This document shows positions 1 to 7,524 of a DNA stretch of 64,000 nt, piece after piece. The notes under the pieces were generated by a model. The model was not told where the DNA came from. It made no database searches and worked only from the letters and a program-made list of their open reading frames with translations. Numbering within the stretch: position 1 is the stretch's first letter; every line of letters starts with the position of its first letter. The stretch lies in contig NZ_BAABGM010000010.1 in the NCBI RefSeq assembly GCF_039541575.1, positions 151,819-215,818 on the forward strand, read 5' to 3'. Source of the stretch: Fodinibacter luteus. GTDB taxonomy: Bacteria; Actinomycetota; Actinomycetes; Actinomycetales; Dermatophilaceae. The position numbers and the translations under genes are program-made.

Positions 1-1307
1 CGCAGCACCTCCCCGGGCCGCGACCCGAGCGAGCGGGCCACCTCCTCGCCACGCACCGAGCTCTGGGCCACCGAGCTGCGCACCGACCCGACCGCGGTGG
101 GCAGGAAGAGCACGACGTAGGCGAGGACGAGCAGCGGCGCCTCCTGGTAGGCCCACGGGACGACCCGGACGCCGAGGAAGACGAGCGCGAGGGCGACGAC
201 GATGCCCGGCAGGGCGTGCCCCGCGTACGTCACCTGCTCGACGACCGTCGTGAACCGCCCCCGGTGGCGGGCGGCGAGGATGCCCACCGGCACGGCCCCG
301 AGCGTGCACGCGATCGCCCCGAGCAGCGAGAGCCACGCGGTGGCGACGATGCTCTCGCCGAGGTGCGCCACGTCGAGGCCGGCCGACAGCCCCGTGGCGA
401 ACCAGTACGCGAGCGAGGCGACCGGGAAGGCGAGCGCGAGCCCGATGACGACGGCCGACGCCCCGGCGAGCGGGAGGCGCCCGCGCCCGAGCCGCACCGG
501 GACGGCGGCCCGCGCGGTGCCGGCCCCGACGCGGGCGACGTCGCGCCGCCGCACCCGCGACTCACCGATGCTGATCGCGACGGTGAGCGCGACGAGCAGG
601 AGCGAGAGGACGGCGGCGGTCGAACGCTCGAAGCTCGACCGGTACGCCGTGTAGATGACGCGGGTGAAGACGTCGTAGCGCAGGATCGACACCGCGCCGA
701 AGTCGCTCAGCGTGTAGAGCGCGACGAGCAGGCCCCCGGCCGCCGCGGCGGGGCGCACCTGCCGCAGGGTGACCTCGCGGAAGGTCTGCCACGGGCTGCG
801 GCCCAGGCTGCGGGCGACCTCCTCGACCCCCGGGTCGGCGCGGCGCAGCGCCGCGAGCACCGGCAGGTAGACGTAGGGGTAGCAGCACAGGGTGAGCACG
901 AGGACCGCCCCCGGGAGCCCGGCGAGCTGCGGAACGGCCGAGATCCAGGCGAACGCCGCGACGTAGCTCGGGATCGCGAGCGGCAGCGCCGCGAGGGCGG
1001 CGATCGTGCGTCGCCCGGGGACGTCCGTGCGGGTCGCGAGGAACGCCAGCCCCACGCCGATGGCGACGCTGAGCGACGTGACGAGCACGACGAGGAGCAG
1101 GCTGCGGGCGATGAGCTCGACGGTGCGCTCGCGCACGAGGATGTCGACGACGCGGGCGAGCCCGGCCTCCGCCGTGCGGATGAGGAGGTAGCCGATCGGC
1201 AGGAGGGCGATGAGCGAGACGACGACCGAGGGCGCGGTGAGGAAGAGCGGGGGGGCCGGGCCCCGACGGCGCGCCGGGGTGCGGGTCGCCGGCTCGGCGT
1301 CCCGCAC
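1..1307 (-). CDS. Iron(III) ABC transporter permease (FbpB/SfuB-type, partial)
   Basis: Membrane permease of a ferric-iron ABC importer; it forms the channel that receives Fe3+ from the binding lipoprotein encoded just upstream. Translating the minus strand gives a continuous frame with many hydrophobic segments and two EAA-type cytoplasmic loops: a GVEEVARSLGRSPW stretch near 490 bases into the gene and EEVARSLGSRPGEVL at the window edge. This is the duplicated-domain layout of FbpB/SfuB permeases. The GTG start at 1307 is chosen because no ATG or GTG lies between it and the stop of the preceding gene (20 bases away). The 3' end lies outside the window. The ATPase gene is not visible and may follow. 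Confidence in family is high, in the exact start moderate. Confidence 0.85.
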   Translation of the reverse strand, partial: MRDAEPATRTPARRRGPAPPLFLTAPSVVVSLIALLPIGYLLIRTAEAGLARVVDILVRERTVELIARSLLLVVLVTSLSVAIGVGLAFLATRTDVPGRRTIAALAALPLAIPSYVAAFAWISAVPQLAGLPGAVLVLTLCCYPYVYLPVLAALRRADPGVEEVARSLGRSPWQTFREVTLRQVRPAAAAGGLLVALYTLSDFGAVSILRYDVFTRVIYTAYRSSFERSTAAVLSLLLVALTVAISIGESRVRRRDVARVGAGTARAAVPVRLGRGRLPLAGASAVVIGLALAFPVASLAYWFATGLSAGLDVAHLGESIVATAWLSLLGAIACTLGAVPVGILAARHRGRFTTVVEQVTYAGHALPGIVVALALVFLGVRVVPWAYQEAPLLVLAYVVLFLPTAVGSVRSSVAQSSVRGEEVARSLGSRPGEVL

Positions 1308-1327
1308 CCCGGGCGGCGTCAGCGTGC

Positions 1328-2359
1328 TCAGGTCAGCCCCACCTCGTCGAGGAGGACGAGCGTCTGCTCGAGCGAGTCGAGCGCGTTGAGGTCGATGCTC
1401 GAGCCCTCGAGCTCGGCGAGGGGCACGAGGTCGTGCTTCGTCGCCGTGACCCCGGGGACGACGGGGTACTCCGCGGTCTCGTCGGCGAAGTACTGCTGGC
1501 CCTCCGGCGACAGGAGGTACTCGATCGCCGAGTTCGCGGCGTCACGCTGCGGGCTCCCCGCGAGGATGCCGGCGCCGGCGACGTTGATGAGCGCCCCGGG
1601 GTCGTCGGCGTCGAGGAAGTGGATCTTCGCGTTGACCGCGTCCGCGCCCTTCTCGGCGACCCGCTCGTACCAGTAGTAGTGGTTGACGAGGCCGAGGGCC
1701 ACCTGGCCGGAGTCGACCGCGTCGAGGACGAGGACGTTGTTGTCGTAGGCCTTGGGCTCGTTGGCCTTGAACGCCTCGAGCCACTGGCGGGCGCCCTCCT
1801 CGCCCTTGCTGACCCGCAGGGCGGTGACGAAGGACTGGAACGAGGCGTTCGTGGGGGCGAAGCCCACCCTGCCCTTGTACCTCGGGTCGAGCACCGCGTC
1901 GACCGTCGTCATCTCGGTGGTCTCGGGGGCCTGCGCCGGGTCGTAGGCGATGACGCGGGCCCGGGCCGAGGTCGCGACCCAGCGGCCGTCCGGGTCCGCG
2001 AACCCCTCCTGGACCGCGGCGGTCGTCGCCGCCGGAAGGGTCTCGAGCCGCCCCGCCTTGGCGAGGGCACCGAGCGCCCCGGCATCCTGGCTGAAGAACA
2101 GGTCGGCCGTGGTGCCGTCGCCCTCCTCGAGCAGCTGGGCGGCGAGCTCGCTCGAGCCGCCGTAGCGCACCTGCACGTCGATGCCGGTCTCCTCCTCGAG
2201 CCGGTCGAGGAGCGGGCCGACGAGGTTCTCGTTGCGGCCCGAGTAGATGACGAGCGCGTCGTCGGACAGGGGCTCCTCGCCCTCCTCCTGGCCGCAGGCG
2301 GCGGTCGTGAGGGCGATGAGGGCGGCGGCGCCGAGGGCGAGCGCGCGTCGGACGGACAT
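1328..2359 (-). CDS. Iron(III) ABC transporter substrate-binding lipoprotein (FbpA/FutA-like)
   Basis: Extracellular iron-binding protein of 343 residues that delivers Fe3+ to the permease encoded 20 bases downstream. The N-terminus is a lipoprotein signal peptide with the lipobox LTTAAC, so Cys22 should be lipidated and the mature protein tethered outside the membrane. The body has the type-1 solute-binding fold signatures of this family (LVIYSGRNENLVGPLL near the start, and NHYYWYERV, a Tyr-rich stretch matching the iron-ligand tyrosines of FbpA proteins). First gene of the operon. An IdeR/DtxR box lies 45 bases upstream, predicting repression when iron is plentiful. A thiamine- or phosphonate-type binding protein is less likely given the iron box. 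Confidence 0.9.
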   Translation of the reverse strand: MSVRRALALGAAALIALTTAACGQEEGEEPLSDDALVIYSGRNENLVGPLLDRLEEETGIDVQVRYGGSSELAAQLLEEGDGTTADLFFSQDAGALGALAKAGRLETLPAATTAAVQEGFADPDGRWVATSARARVIAYDPAQAPETTEMTTVDAVLDPRYKGRVGFAPTNASFQSFVTALRVSKGEEGARQWLEAFKANEPKAYDNNVLVLDAVDSGQVALGLVNHYYWYERVAEKGADAVNAKIHFLDADDPGALINVAGAGILAGSPQRDAANSAIEYLLSPEGQQYFADETAEYPVVPGVTATKHDLVPLAELEGSSIDLNALDSLEQTLVLLDEVGLT

Positions 2360-2403
2360 GGAGGGTGCTCCTCGCGGAGGGGACCGGGACGAGCACCAAG
2401 GTA

Positions 2404-2422
2404 TTAGGTAAGGCTTACCTGC
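2404..2422 (-). promoter_or_regulatory. IdeR/DtxR iron box
   Basis: The 19 bases TTAGGTAAGGCTTACCTGC match the DtxR/IdeR consensus TTAGGTTAGGCTAACCTAA at 15 positions, and the inner 15 bases (AGGTAAG-G-CTTACCT) form a perfect inverted repeat. The site is 45 bases upstream of the iron-binding lipoprotein gene and 38 bases upstream of the divergent PemK-like gene. Known family behaviour: Fe2+-loaded IdeR binds and represses. It may therefore control both directions. Confidence 0.88.
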
Positions 2423-2460
2423 GCAAAACCGGGTTCCTCAGGGCGGAATACCCTGCTGCC

Positions 2461-2949
2461 GTGACGTCGACTCCCCCGCCCCTGCGCCGCGGCCTGCTGC
2501 GTTCCGCGGCCACCTCGCTGCGCCGGTGGCTCGGCACGCGACCGGCATCCGGCTACCCCGGGGACTACACCGGCGCGCTGGCCCCGGTCTACGCCCCGAG
2601 CCCCGACGGTCGCCCGGACCCCGGCGAGATCGTCTGGACGTGGGTTCCCTTCGAGGAGGACCACTCCCGGGGCAAGGACCGCCCGGTGCTCCTCGTGGGT
2701 CACGACGGGGACTGGCTCCTCGGCCTCCAGCTGTCGAGCAGGGACCACGACGGCCACCCGGTGCCGGACGTGCGGCGCCGGTGGGTCGACATCGGCAGCG
2801 GGGCGTGGGACCGCCGCGGCCGCCCGAGCGAGGTGCGGGTCGACCGCGTCGTGCGGGTGGACCCCCGGCGCGTCAGGCGCGAGGGGGCCGTGCTGTCGCC
2901 GGAACGCTTCCGCTCCGTCGCGCGGGCGGTCGCCGACCTGCACCGGTGA
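2461..2949 (+). CDS. PemK/MazF-like toxin-family protein
   Basis: Protein of 162 residues whose second half resembles actinobacterial PemK/MazF-fold proteins: the blocks GEIVWTWVPFEED, KDRPVLLVG, and a closing strand-rich DVRRRWVDIGSGAWD match the pattern of that RNase toxin fold. Whether it cleaves RNA cannot be read from the sequence. Start GTG 2461 is preferred because the iron box and probable promoter lie just upstream; the frame is open further upstream but would run through the iron box. No antitoxin-like gene adjoins it. It is divergent from the iron uptake operon. It could be a non-toxin member of the family kept for another role. Confidence 0.6.
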   Translation: MTSTPPPLRRGLLRSAATSLRRWLGTRPASGYPGDYTGALAPVYAPSPDGRPDPGEIVWTWVPFEEDHSRGKDRPVLLVGHDGDWLLGLQLSSRDHDGHPVPDVRRRWVDIGSGAWDRRGRPSEVRVDRVVRVDPRRVRREGAVLSPERFRSVARAVADLHR

Positions 2950-2951
2950 CG

Positions 2952-2991
2952 CGACGGGGCCCGTCACCGCGAGCGGCGACGGGCCCCGTCG
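2952..2991. terminator. GC-rich hairpin between convergent genes
   Basis: A perfect 14-bp stem (CGACGGGGCCCGTC / GACGGGCCCCGTCG) with a 12-base loop lies between the convergent ends of the PemK-like gene and rpsT. There is no T tract, which is usual for actinobacterial terminators. Being symmetric it can serve both strands. Confidence 0.7.
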
Positions 2992-3006
2992 GGAGCGGGC
3001 GTGCGG

Positions 3007-3267
3007 TCAGAGACCGTTGGCCCGCTTGGCCATCGCGGACTTCTTGTTCGCGGCCTGGTTCTTGTGGATGACGCCCTTGCTCACGGCCTTGTCGAGCTTG
3101 ACGGAGGCGAAGCGCAGGGCGGCCTGGGCCTCGTCGGCGTTGCCGGCGTCGGCGGCCTCGCGGAACTTGCGGATCGCGGTCTTGAACTCCGACTTGATCG
3201 CCTTGTTGCGCTCGGTCGCGGCGCGGTTGGTCTTGATCCGCTTGAGCTGGGACTTGATGTTCGCCAC
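3007..3267 (-). CDS. rpsT: 30S ribosomal protein S20
   Basis: Ribosomal protein S20 of 86 residues, a small-subunit 16S rRNA-binding protein. The sequence begins VANIKSQLKRIKTN and ends in the Lys/Ala-rich KNQAANKKSAMAKRANGL, both characteristic of bS20. GTG at 3267 is the start: it gives the usual length and N-terminus, whereas the longer open frame to 3402 adds unrelated residues. It lies alone between a hairpin terminator and holA, the same neighbourhood (holA next to rpsT) as in mycobacteria. Confidence 0.97.
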   Translation of the reverse strand: MANIKSQLKRIKTNRAATERNKAIKSEFKTAIRKFREAADAGNADEAQAALRFASVKLDKAVSKGVIHKNQAANKKSAMAKRANGL

Positions 3268-3442
3268 TGGTCTGTGTGTGCTTTCTGCTGGGGTCGGTGT
3301 GCCGTGTAGAGGGCGGCAGCCGCGCGTCGGGACCGGGCGTGGGGCACCCGTGGTTGACGTGCGCTGGGTGGTTCTCTCGTGCGCGCACGACCTCAAGCGC
3401 ACACGCAGGGAGCAAAGTTACCAGCGGGGAGCCGCCCGCTCC

Positions 3443-3473
3443 AAAACGTCGCCGGCGGAGCGGGTGCGGCGAC
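3443..3473 (-). terminator. Terminator after holA
   Basis: On the minus strand, just after the holA stop, a 7-bp stem GTCGCCG/CGGCGAC with a 12-base loop is followed by GTTTT. This is one of the few places in the window where a hairpin is followed by a short T run. The rest of 3268-3478 should hold the rpsT promoter, but no clear -35/-10 pair can be named. Confidence 0.6.
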
Positions 3474-3478
3474 CGCCG

Positions 3479-4468
3479 TCACCCCGAGTTGCGGGCGTGC
3501 TCGCCGGTGATCGTGAGGACGACCCGCTCGACCGCGTAGACCGGGTCGCGTCCGCCGCCCTTGACCTCGAGGTCGGCCGCGGCGATCGCCCGGACGCACC
3601 GCCCGAGGGCGTCGGCGGACCAGCCGCCGAGCGCCCGCCGCGCCTTGTCGACCTGCCACGGCGCCATGCCGACGTCGCGCGCGACGTCGGCGGAGCGGCC
3701 CCGTCCGGCCGACCCGACCTTGATGAGCTGGCGGACCTGCTGGGCGAGGACGGCGACGATGGGCACCGGGTCGACCCCGACGGCGATCGCGTGCCGCAGC
3801 AGGCGCAGGGCCTCGCCGGTGTCGCCGGCCAGGGCGGCATCGGCGACCCGGAAGCCGGTGGCCTCCACCTTGCCCCCGTGGTAGGTGAGCACGACCTGCT
3901 CGTCGATGACGCCGTGGGTGTCGTCGATGAGCTGCTGGCAGGCGGCGGCGAGCTCGCGGAGGTCCTTGCCCACGGCCTCGACGAGGGCGTGCACCGCCTC
4001 CCCCGTCGCCTTGCGCCGGGCCCGCCGGAACTCGTGGGCCGCGAAGTCGGCCTTGTCGCGGTCGGTCCTGATCGCGGGGGCGTCGATGACCCGCGCCCCG
4101 GACCCCCTGAGGGTGTCGAGCACCTTCTTCCCGCGGGTGCCGCTCTTGTGCAGGACGACGAGGGTGAGGTCGGGCTCTGGGTCGACGGACAGCGCGGCGA
4201 GCAGGTCGCCCTGGAGGTCGTCGGCCGCCTCGTCGAGGTCGTGGACGACGATGCACTTCGCCCCGCCGAACAGCGACGGGCTGGCGTGGAGGGTGAGCTC
4301 GCCCGGCTCGTAGGCCGCGGCATCCAGGCGGATCGTCTCGAGGTCGGGCTGGGTCACCCGCAGGTCGTCGAGCGTCTGGGCCAGGGCCCGCTCCGCGAGC
4401 AGCTGCTCGGGCCCGGCGATGAGGACGTACGGGGGCACCCGGTGGTGCACCGCGACCTCGTCCTCCAT
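3479..4468 (-). CDS. holA: DNA polymerase III subunit delta
   Basis: Delta subunit of the clamp loader, 329 residues, which opens the beta sliding clamp during replication. Recognised by PPYVLIAGPEQLLAERAL at the N-terminus, the ATPase-like but inactive domain (SLFGGAKCIVVHDLDEA), and the C-terminal collar domain ending near VKGGGRDPVYAVERVVL. ATG 4468 (MEDEVAVHHRVPPY) is chosen because upstream codons give no family similarity. It ends 212 bases before rpsT on the same strand and is followed by a hairpin with a T run. Confidence 0.95.
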   Translation of the reverse strand: MEDEVAVHHRVPPYVLIAGPEQLLAERALAQTLDDLRVTQPDLETIRLDAAAYEPGELTLHASPSLFGGAKCIVVHDLDEAADDLQGDLLAALSVDPEPDLTLVVLHKSGTRGKKVLDTLRGSGARVIDAPAIRTDRDKADFAAHEFRRARRKATGEAVHALVEAVGKDLRELAAACQQLIDDTHGVIDEQVVLTYHGGKVEATGFRVADAALAGDTGEALRLLRHAIAVGVDPVPIVAVLAQQVRQLIKVGSAGRGRSADVARDVGMAPWQVDKARRALGGWSADALGRCVRAIAAADLEVKGGGRDPVYAVERVVLTITGEHARNSG

Positions 4469-4494
4469 GCCCGTCACTCTGCCACGAGCCGCCG

Positions 4495-6774
4495 TCAGCC
4501 GAAGGTGAGCGTCGGGCCCCGGCCGGCCTCGAGGCCGAGGCCCGCGAGGCGGGCCGCGACCGTCTCCGGAGGCAGCTCCATCGACTCGGCGAGCTCGTCG
4601 AGGGTCAGGCCGAGCTCGGTCCCGTCGCGCAGCTCCTCGTCCTCCTGCGCGGTCCACGCGTGGCCGTGGGTGACCGCGGTGCGCGACGACGCCGCCGGCG
4701 GAGGCGCCTCGGCGACCGGCCGCTCGGGCACCGGTGCCGCGGCATCCGCGGCCCGGGCGGTGTCGCCGACGGGGCCCGCGAGCGCCCCGGCCAGCCCGCG
4801 CAGGGCGGGCTCGGCGACGGGCAGCGGCGGTGACGCGGTCTCGTCGAGCCGGCGGAGGGCGGCGAGCACCATCTCCCGGTCGGCGGTGGGCCAGAAGGGC
4901 GGCAGCGACCGCTGGAGGAACCCGGCATAGCGGGCCGTCATCATCCGGTGGTCGAGGAACGCGACGACCCCGCGGTCGTCGGCCCGGCGGATGAGGCGCC
5001 CGGCGCCCTGGGCGAGGCGGAGCGCGGCGTGCGTGGCGGAGACGGCCATGAACCCGTTGCCGCCCATCCGGGCGATGGCCTGCGATCGGGCCGAGGCGAG
5101 CGGGTCGTCGGGGCGCGGGAAGGGGATGCGGTCGATGAGGACGAGCTGGCAGGACGAGCCGGGCACGTCGACGCCCTGCCACAGCGAGAGCGTGCCGAAC
5201 AGGCAGGTGCGCGGGTCGCGGGCGAACTGCCGCACGAGCGTGCTGATCTGGTCCTCGCCCTGGCACAGGAACGCGATGTCGCCCTGCGCGTCGGCGAACC
5301 GCTCGCGCATCGCGTCGGTGGCCTCGCGGGCCGCGCGCATGGACGAGAAGAGCCCGAGGGTCCGGCCGCCGGCAGCCCGCACGAGCGCCTCGATCTCGTC
5401 GAGGGTCTCGGTGGCGAGCCCGTCGCGCCCCGGGGCCGGCAGGTGCCGCGCGACGTAGGCGATGCCCTGCTGCGGGTAGTCGAACGGGCTGCCGACGTCG
5501 AGTCCGCGCCACGGCGGGGCCCCGTCGCCGCGCAGCCCGATCGTGCCCGCGACCGCGTCGAACGACCCGCCGAGCTCGAGGGTGGCCGAGGTGAGCACGA
5601 CGGTGCGCTCGTCGAACACCTTCTCGCGCACGAGCGCCGCCACGCTCATCGGGGCCACCCGCAGCACCGGGCCCCGGCGGGGGTCGCGGCTGACCCAGAC
5701 GACGTCGAGCTCACGCTCCTCGAGCACCCGGCAGGCGTTGTCGTACACCTCGTCGACGGCGGCCCGCGCGACCTGGCGCGCGGCGTCCGGCTCGTCGCCC
5801 TGCGCGGGCTTGAGCTCGCTCTGCACGGCACGGGCGGTGTCCCGCACGCGCCCGAGCGCCATCGCGAGGGAGTCGGGGATGCCGGTGAGCCGCCCCTCAG
5901 GTGCCGGCTCGAGCACGGACTCGAGCAGGTCGGCGGCCTCGTCGAGGGTGGACGACGCGTCGGCCTGGCGGCCGGCGCGCCGGGCGGCGGCCCGGACCAT
6001 GCCGGGGGTGAGCTCGTCGGTGATCGTCGAGGTGACCCGGTCGACGAGCTCGTGCCCCTCGTCGATGACGAGGACGTCGTGCTCGGGCAGCATCTGGCGC
6101 CCCTCGAACGCGTCGATCGCCATGAACGAGTGGTTGGTGACGATGACGTCGACGTCGCGCGCCGCCTCCCGCGACCGCTCGACGAAGCACTCGGCGACCA
6201 TCGGGCAGCGGCTGCCGAGGCACTCCTCGGCGGAGACCGAGACCTGGCGCCAGGCCCGCTCGGACACGCCGGGGACGAGCTCGTCGCGGTCGCCCGACTC
6301 GGTCACCTCGGCCCACTCCCGCAGGCGCACCACCTCGGCGCCGAGCCGCGACGCCTGCTGGTCGACCGCGCCGACGGACATGAGCGCGTCGGCGTCGTCG
6401 TCGGGGAAGCCGCCGTGCAGCTTGTGCGCGCACAGGTAGTTCCGCCGGCCCTTGACGAGGCAGTAGGTCGGGCGACGTCCGAGGAGCGGTGCGACGGCGT
6501 CCGCGAGCCGGGGCATGTCGCGGTCGACGACCTGGGCCTGGAGGGCGAGCGTCGCGGTGGCGACGACGGCGGGCCGGCCCGTGTCGACGGCGTGACGCAC
6601 CGCGGGCACGAGGTAGGCGAGCGACTTCCCGGTTCCCGTGCCGGCCTGGACGAGGAGGTGGCCGCTGCCGTCGATGGCCTCCGCGACGGCGTGCGCCATC
6701 TGCACCTGGCCGGGTCGCTCCGTGCCGCCGACACCGGCGACGGCCGCGTGGAGGAGGTCGTCGAGGGTCGGCAC
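4495..6774 (-). CDS. DinG/XPD-family ATP-dependent DNA helicase
   Basis: Iron-sulfur superfamily-2 helicase of 759 residues, probably unwinding 5'-tailed duplexes, R-loops or G-quadruplexes in repair. Walker A is AGTGTGKS at residues 44-51 and the helicase motif II is DEGH at about 238-241. Four cysteines, C115, C185, C190 and C196, have the spacing of the [4Fe-4S] ligands of E. coli DinG. The last ~80 residues (after GHAWTAQEDEELRDG) look like an added helix-turn-helix-like tail common in actinobacterial homologues. GTG 6774 (VPTLDDLLHAAVAG) is taken as start; the frame is open further upstream into the neighbouring gene but without similarity. Upstream on the same strand is the monooxygenase-like gene, 59 bases away. 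Confidence 0.92.
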   Translation of the reverse strand: MPTLDDLLHAAVAGVGGTERPGQVQMAHAVAEAIDGSGHLLVQAGTGTGKSLAYLVPAVRHAVDTGRPAVVATATLALQAQVVDRDMPRLADAVAPLLGRRPTYCLVKGRRNYLCAHKLHGGFPDDDADALMSVGAVDQQASRLGAEVVRLREWAEVTESGDRDELVPGVSERAWRQVSVSAEECLGSRCPMVAECFVERSREAARDVDVIVTNHSFMAIDAFEGRQMLPEHDVLVIDEGHELVDRVTSTITDELTPGMVRAAARRAGRQADASSTLDEAADLLESVLEPAPEGRLTGIPDSLAMALGRVRDTARAVQSELKPAQGDEPDAARQVARAAVDEVYDNACRVLEERELDVVWVSRDPRRGPVLRVAPMSVAALVREKVFDERTVVLTSATLELGGSFDAVAGTIGLRGDGAPPWRGLDVGSPFDYPQQGIAYVARHLPAPGRDGLATETLDEIEALVRAAGGRTLGLFSSMRAAREATDAMRERFADAQGDIAFLCQGEDQISTLVRQFARDPRTCLFGTLSLWQGVDVPGSSCQLVLIDRIPFPRPDDPLASARSQAIARMGGNGFMAVSATHAALRLAQGAGRLIRRADDRGVVAFLDHRMMTARYAGFLQRSLPPFWPTADREMVLAALRRLDETASPPLPVAEPALRGLAGALAGPVGDTARAADAAAPVPERPVAEAPPPAASSRTAVTHGHAWTAQEDEELRDGTELGLTLDELAESMELPPETVAARLAGLGLEAGRGPTLTFG

Positions 6775-6833
6775 GAGAGCAGGGTATGCCGTGCGGCCGA
6801 CGGGGTGGTCGCGACCGTCCACAGCACGCGGCG

Positions 6834-7418
6834 CTACCCGGCGCGGCGACGTCCGGCGAGGAAGGGGCGGGCCAGCCGGGTGAGCCGGGGCATGACGACC
6901 CACGTCATGAGCGCCGTGATGACCGCCGTGTTGACGAGCGTGACGACGAGGAAGGGCAGCCCGAGGTCCTGCAGCCGACCCGCGAGCAGCCACAGCACGA
7001 GGGAGGCGGTCGGCCAGATCCCGAGCCACGTCACGAGCGCCATCCGGTGCCGGGGCGGGTGCATCGAGGCCGGGACGACGGCGGGCGCGAACCACGCCTC
7101 GAGGCCCGAGAGCCGGCGGTGCTCCGGTTCGCCGACGGCGTGCTCGCGCATCCTCGCGTGGACGGCGGCCCGCTCCTCGCTCGCGTCCCACGCGGCGAGG
7201 GCGTCCTCGTCGGTGAAGTTGACGACGACCTGGTAGTCCTCGCCGTGCCGCTCGGGCGGCAGCAGCTCGGCGCCGAGGAAGCCCCGGTGCCCGCGCATGG
7301 TCCCGAACATCTCCCGCACGAGCGCCTCGTACTGCGCCTCGTGGCCGGGCAGGGCGCGGCGGCGAGCGATCCGGGTGACGTGGCCGGGTCCGGGACCCGG
7401 CGGCGGAGCAGCGGCCAT
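6834..7418 (-). CDS. Antibiotic biosynthesis monooxygenase-like membrane protein
   Basis: Protein of 194 residues. Residues about 15-105 look like an ABM ferredoxin-like domain (ARRRALPGHEAQYEALVREM, FLGAELLPP, YQVVVNFTDEDAL), usually a small heme- or quinone-related oxygenase or a structural relative. The C-terminal part holds two hydrophobic segments (LVTWLGIWPTASLVLWLLAG and FLVVTLVNTAVITALMTWVV), so it is membrane-anchored; this fusion is seen in several actinobacteria. ATG 7418 gives the expected N-terminus. Its substrate is unknown. It may be co-transcribed with the helicase gene downstream. Confidence 0.75.
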   Translation of the reverse strand: MAAAPPPGPGPGHVTRIARRRALPGHEAQYEALVREMFGTMRGHRGFLGAELLPPERHGEDYQVVVNFTDEDALAAWDASEERAAVHARMREHAVGEPEHRRLSGLEAWFAPAVVPASMHPPRHRMALVTWLGIWPTASLVLWLLAGRLQDLGLPFLVVTLVNTAVITALMTWVVMPRLTRLARPFLAGRRRAG

Positions 7419-7524
7419 GGTGCCATCGTCCCCGTCGGGGGGCCGTGGGCGCGCCTCGGTGCCCGTCTGCGGAACACCCCACGAAGTGCGACGACAGCGG
7501 GGCGGTCGGTGCCACGATGGGCTG

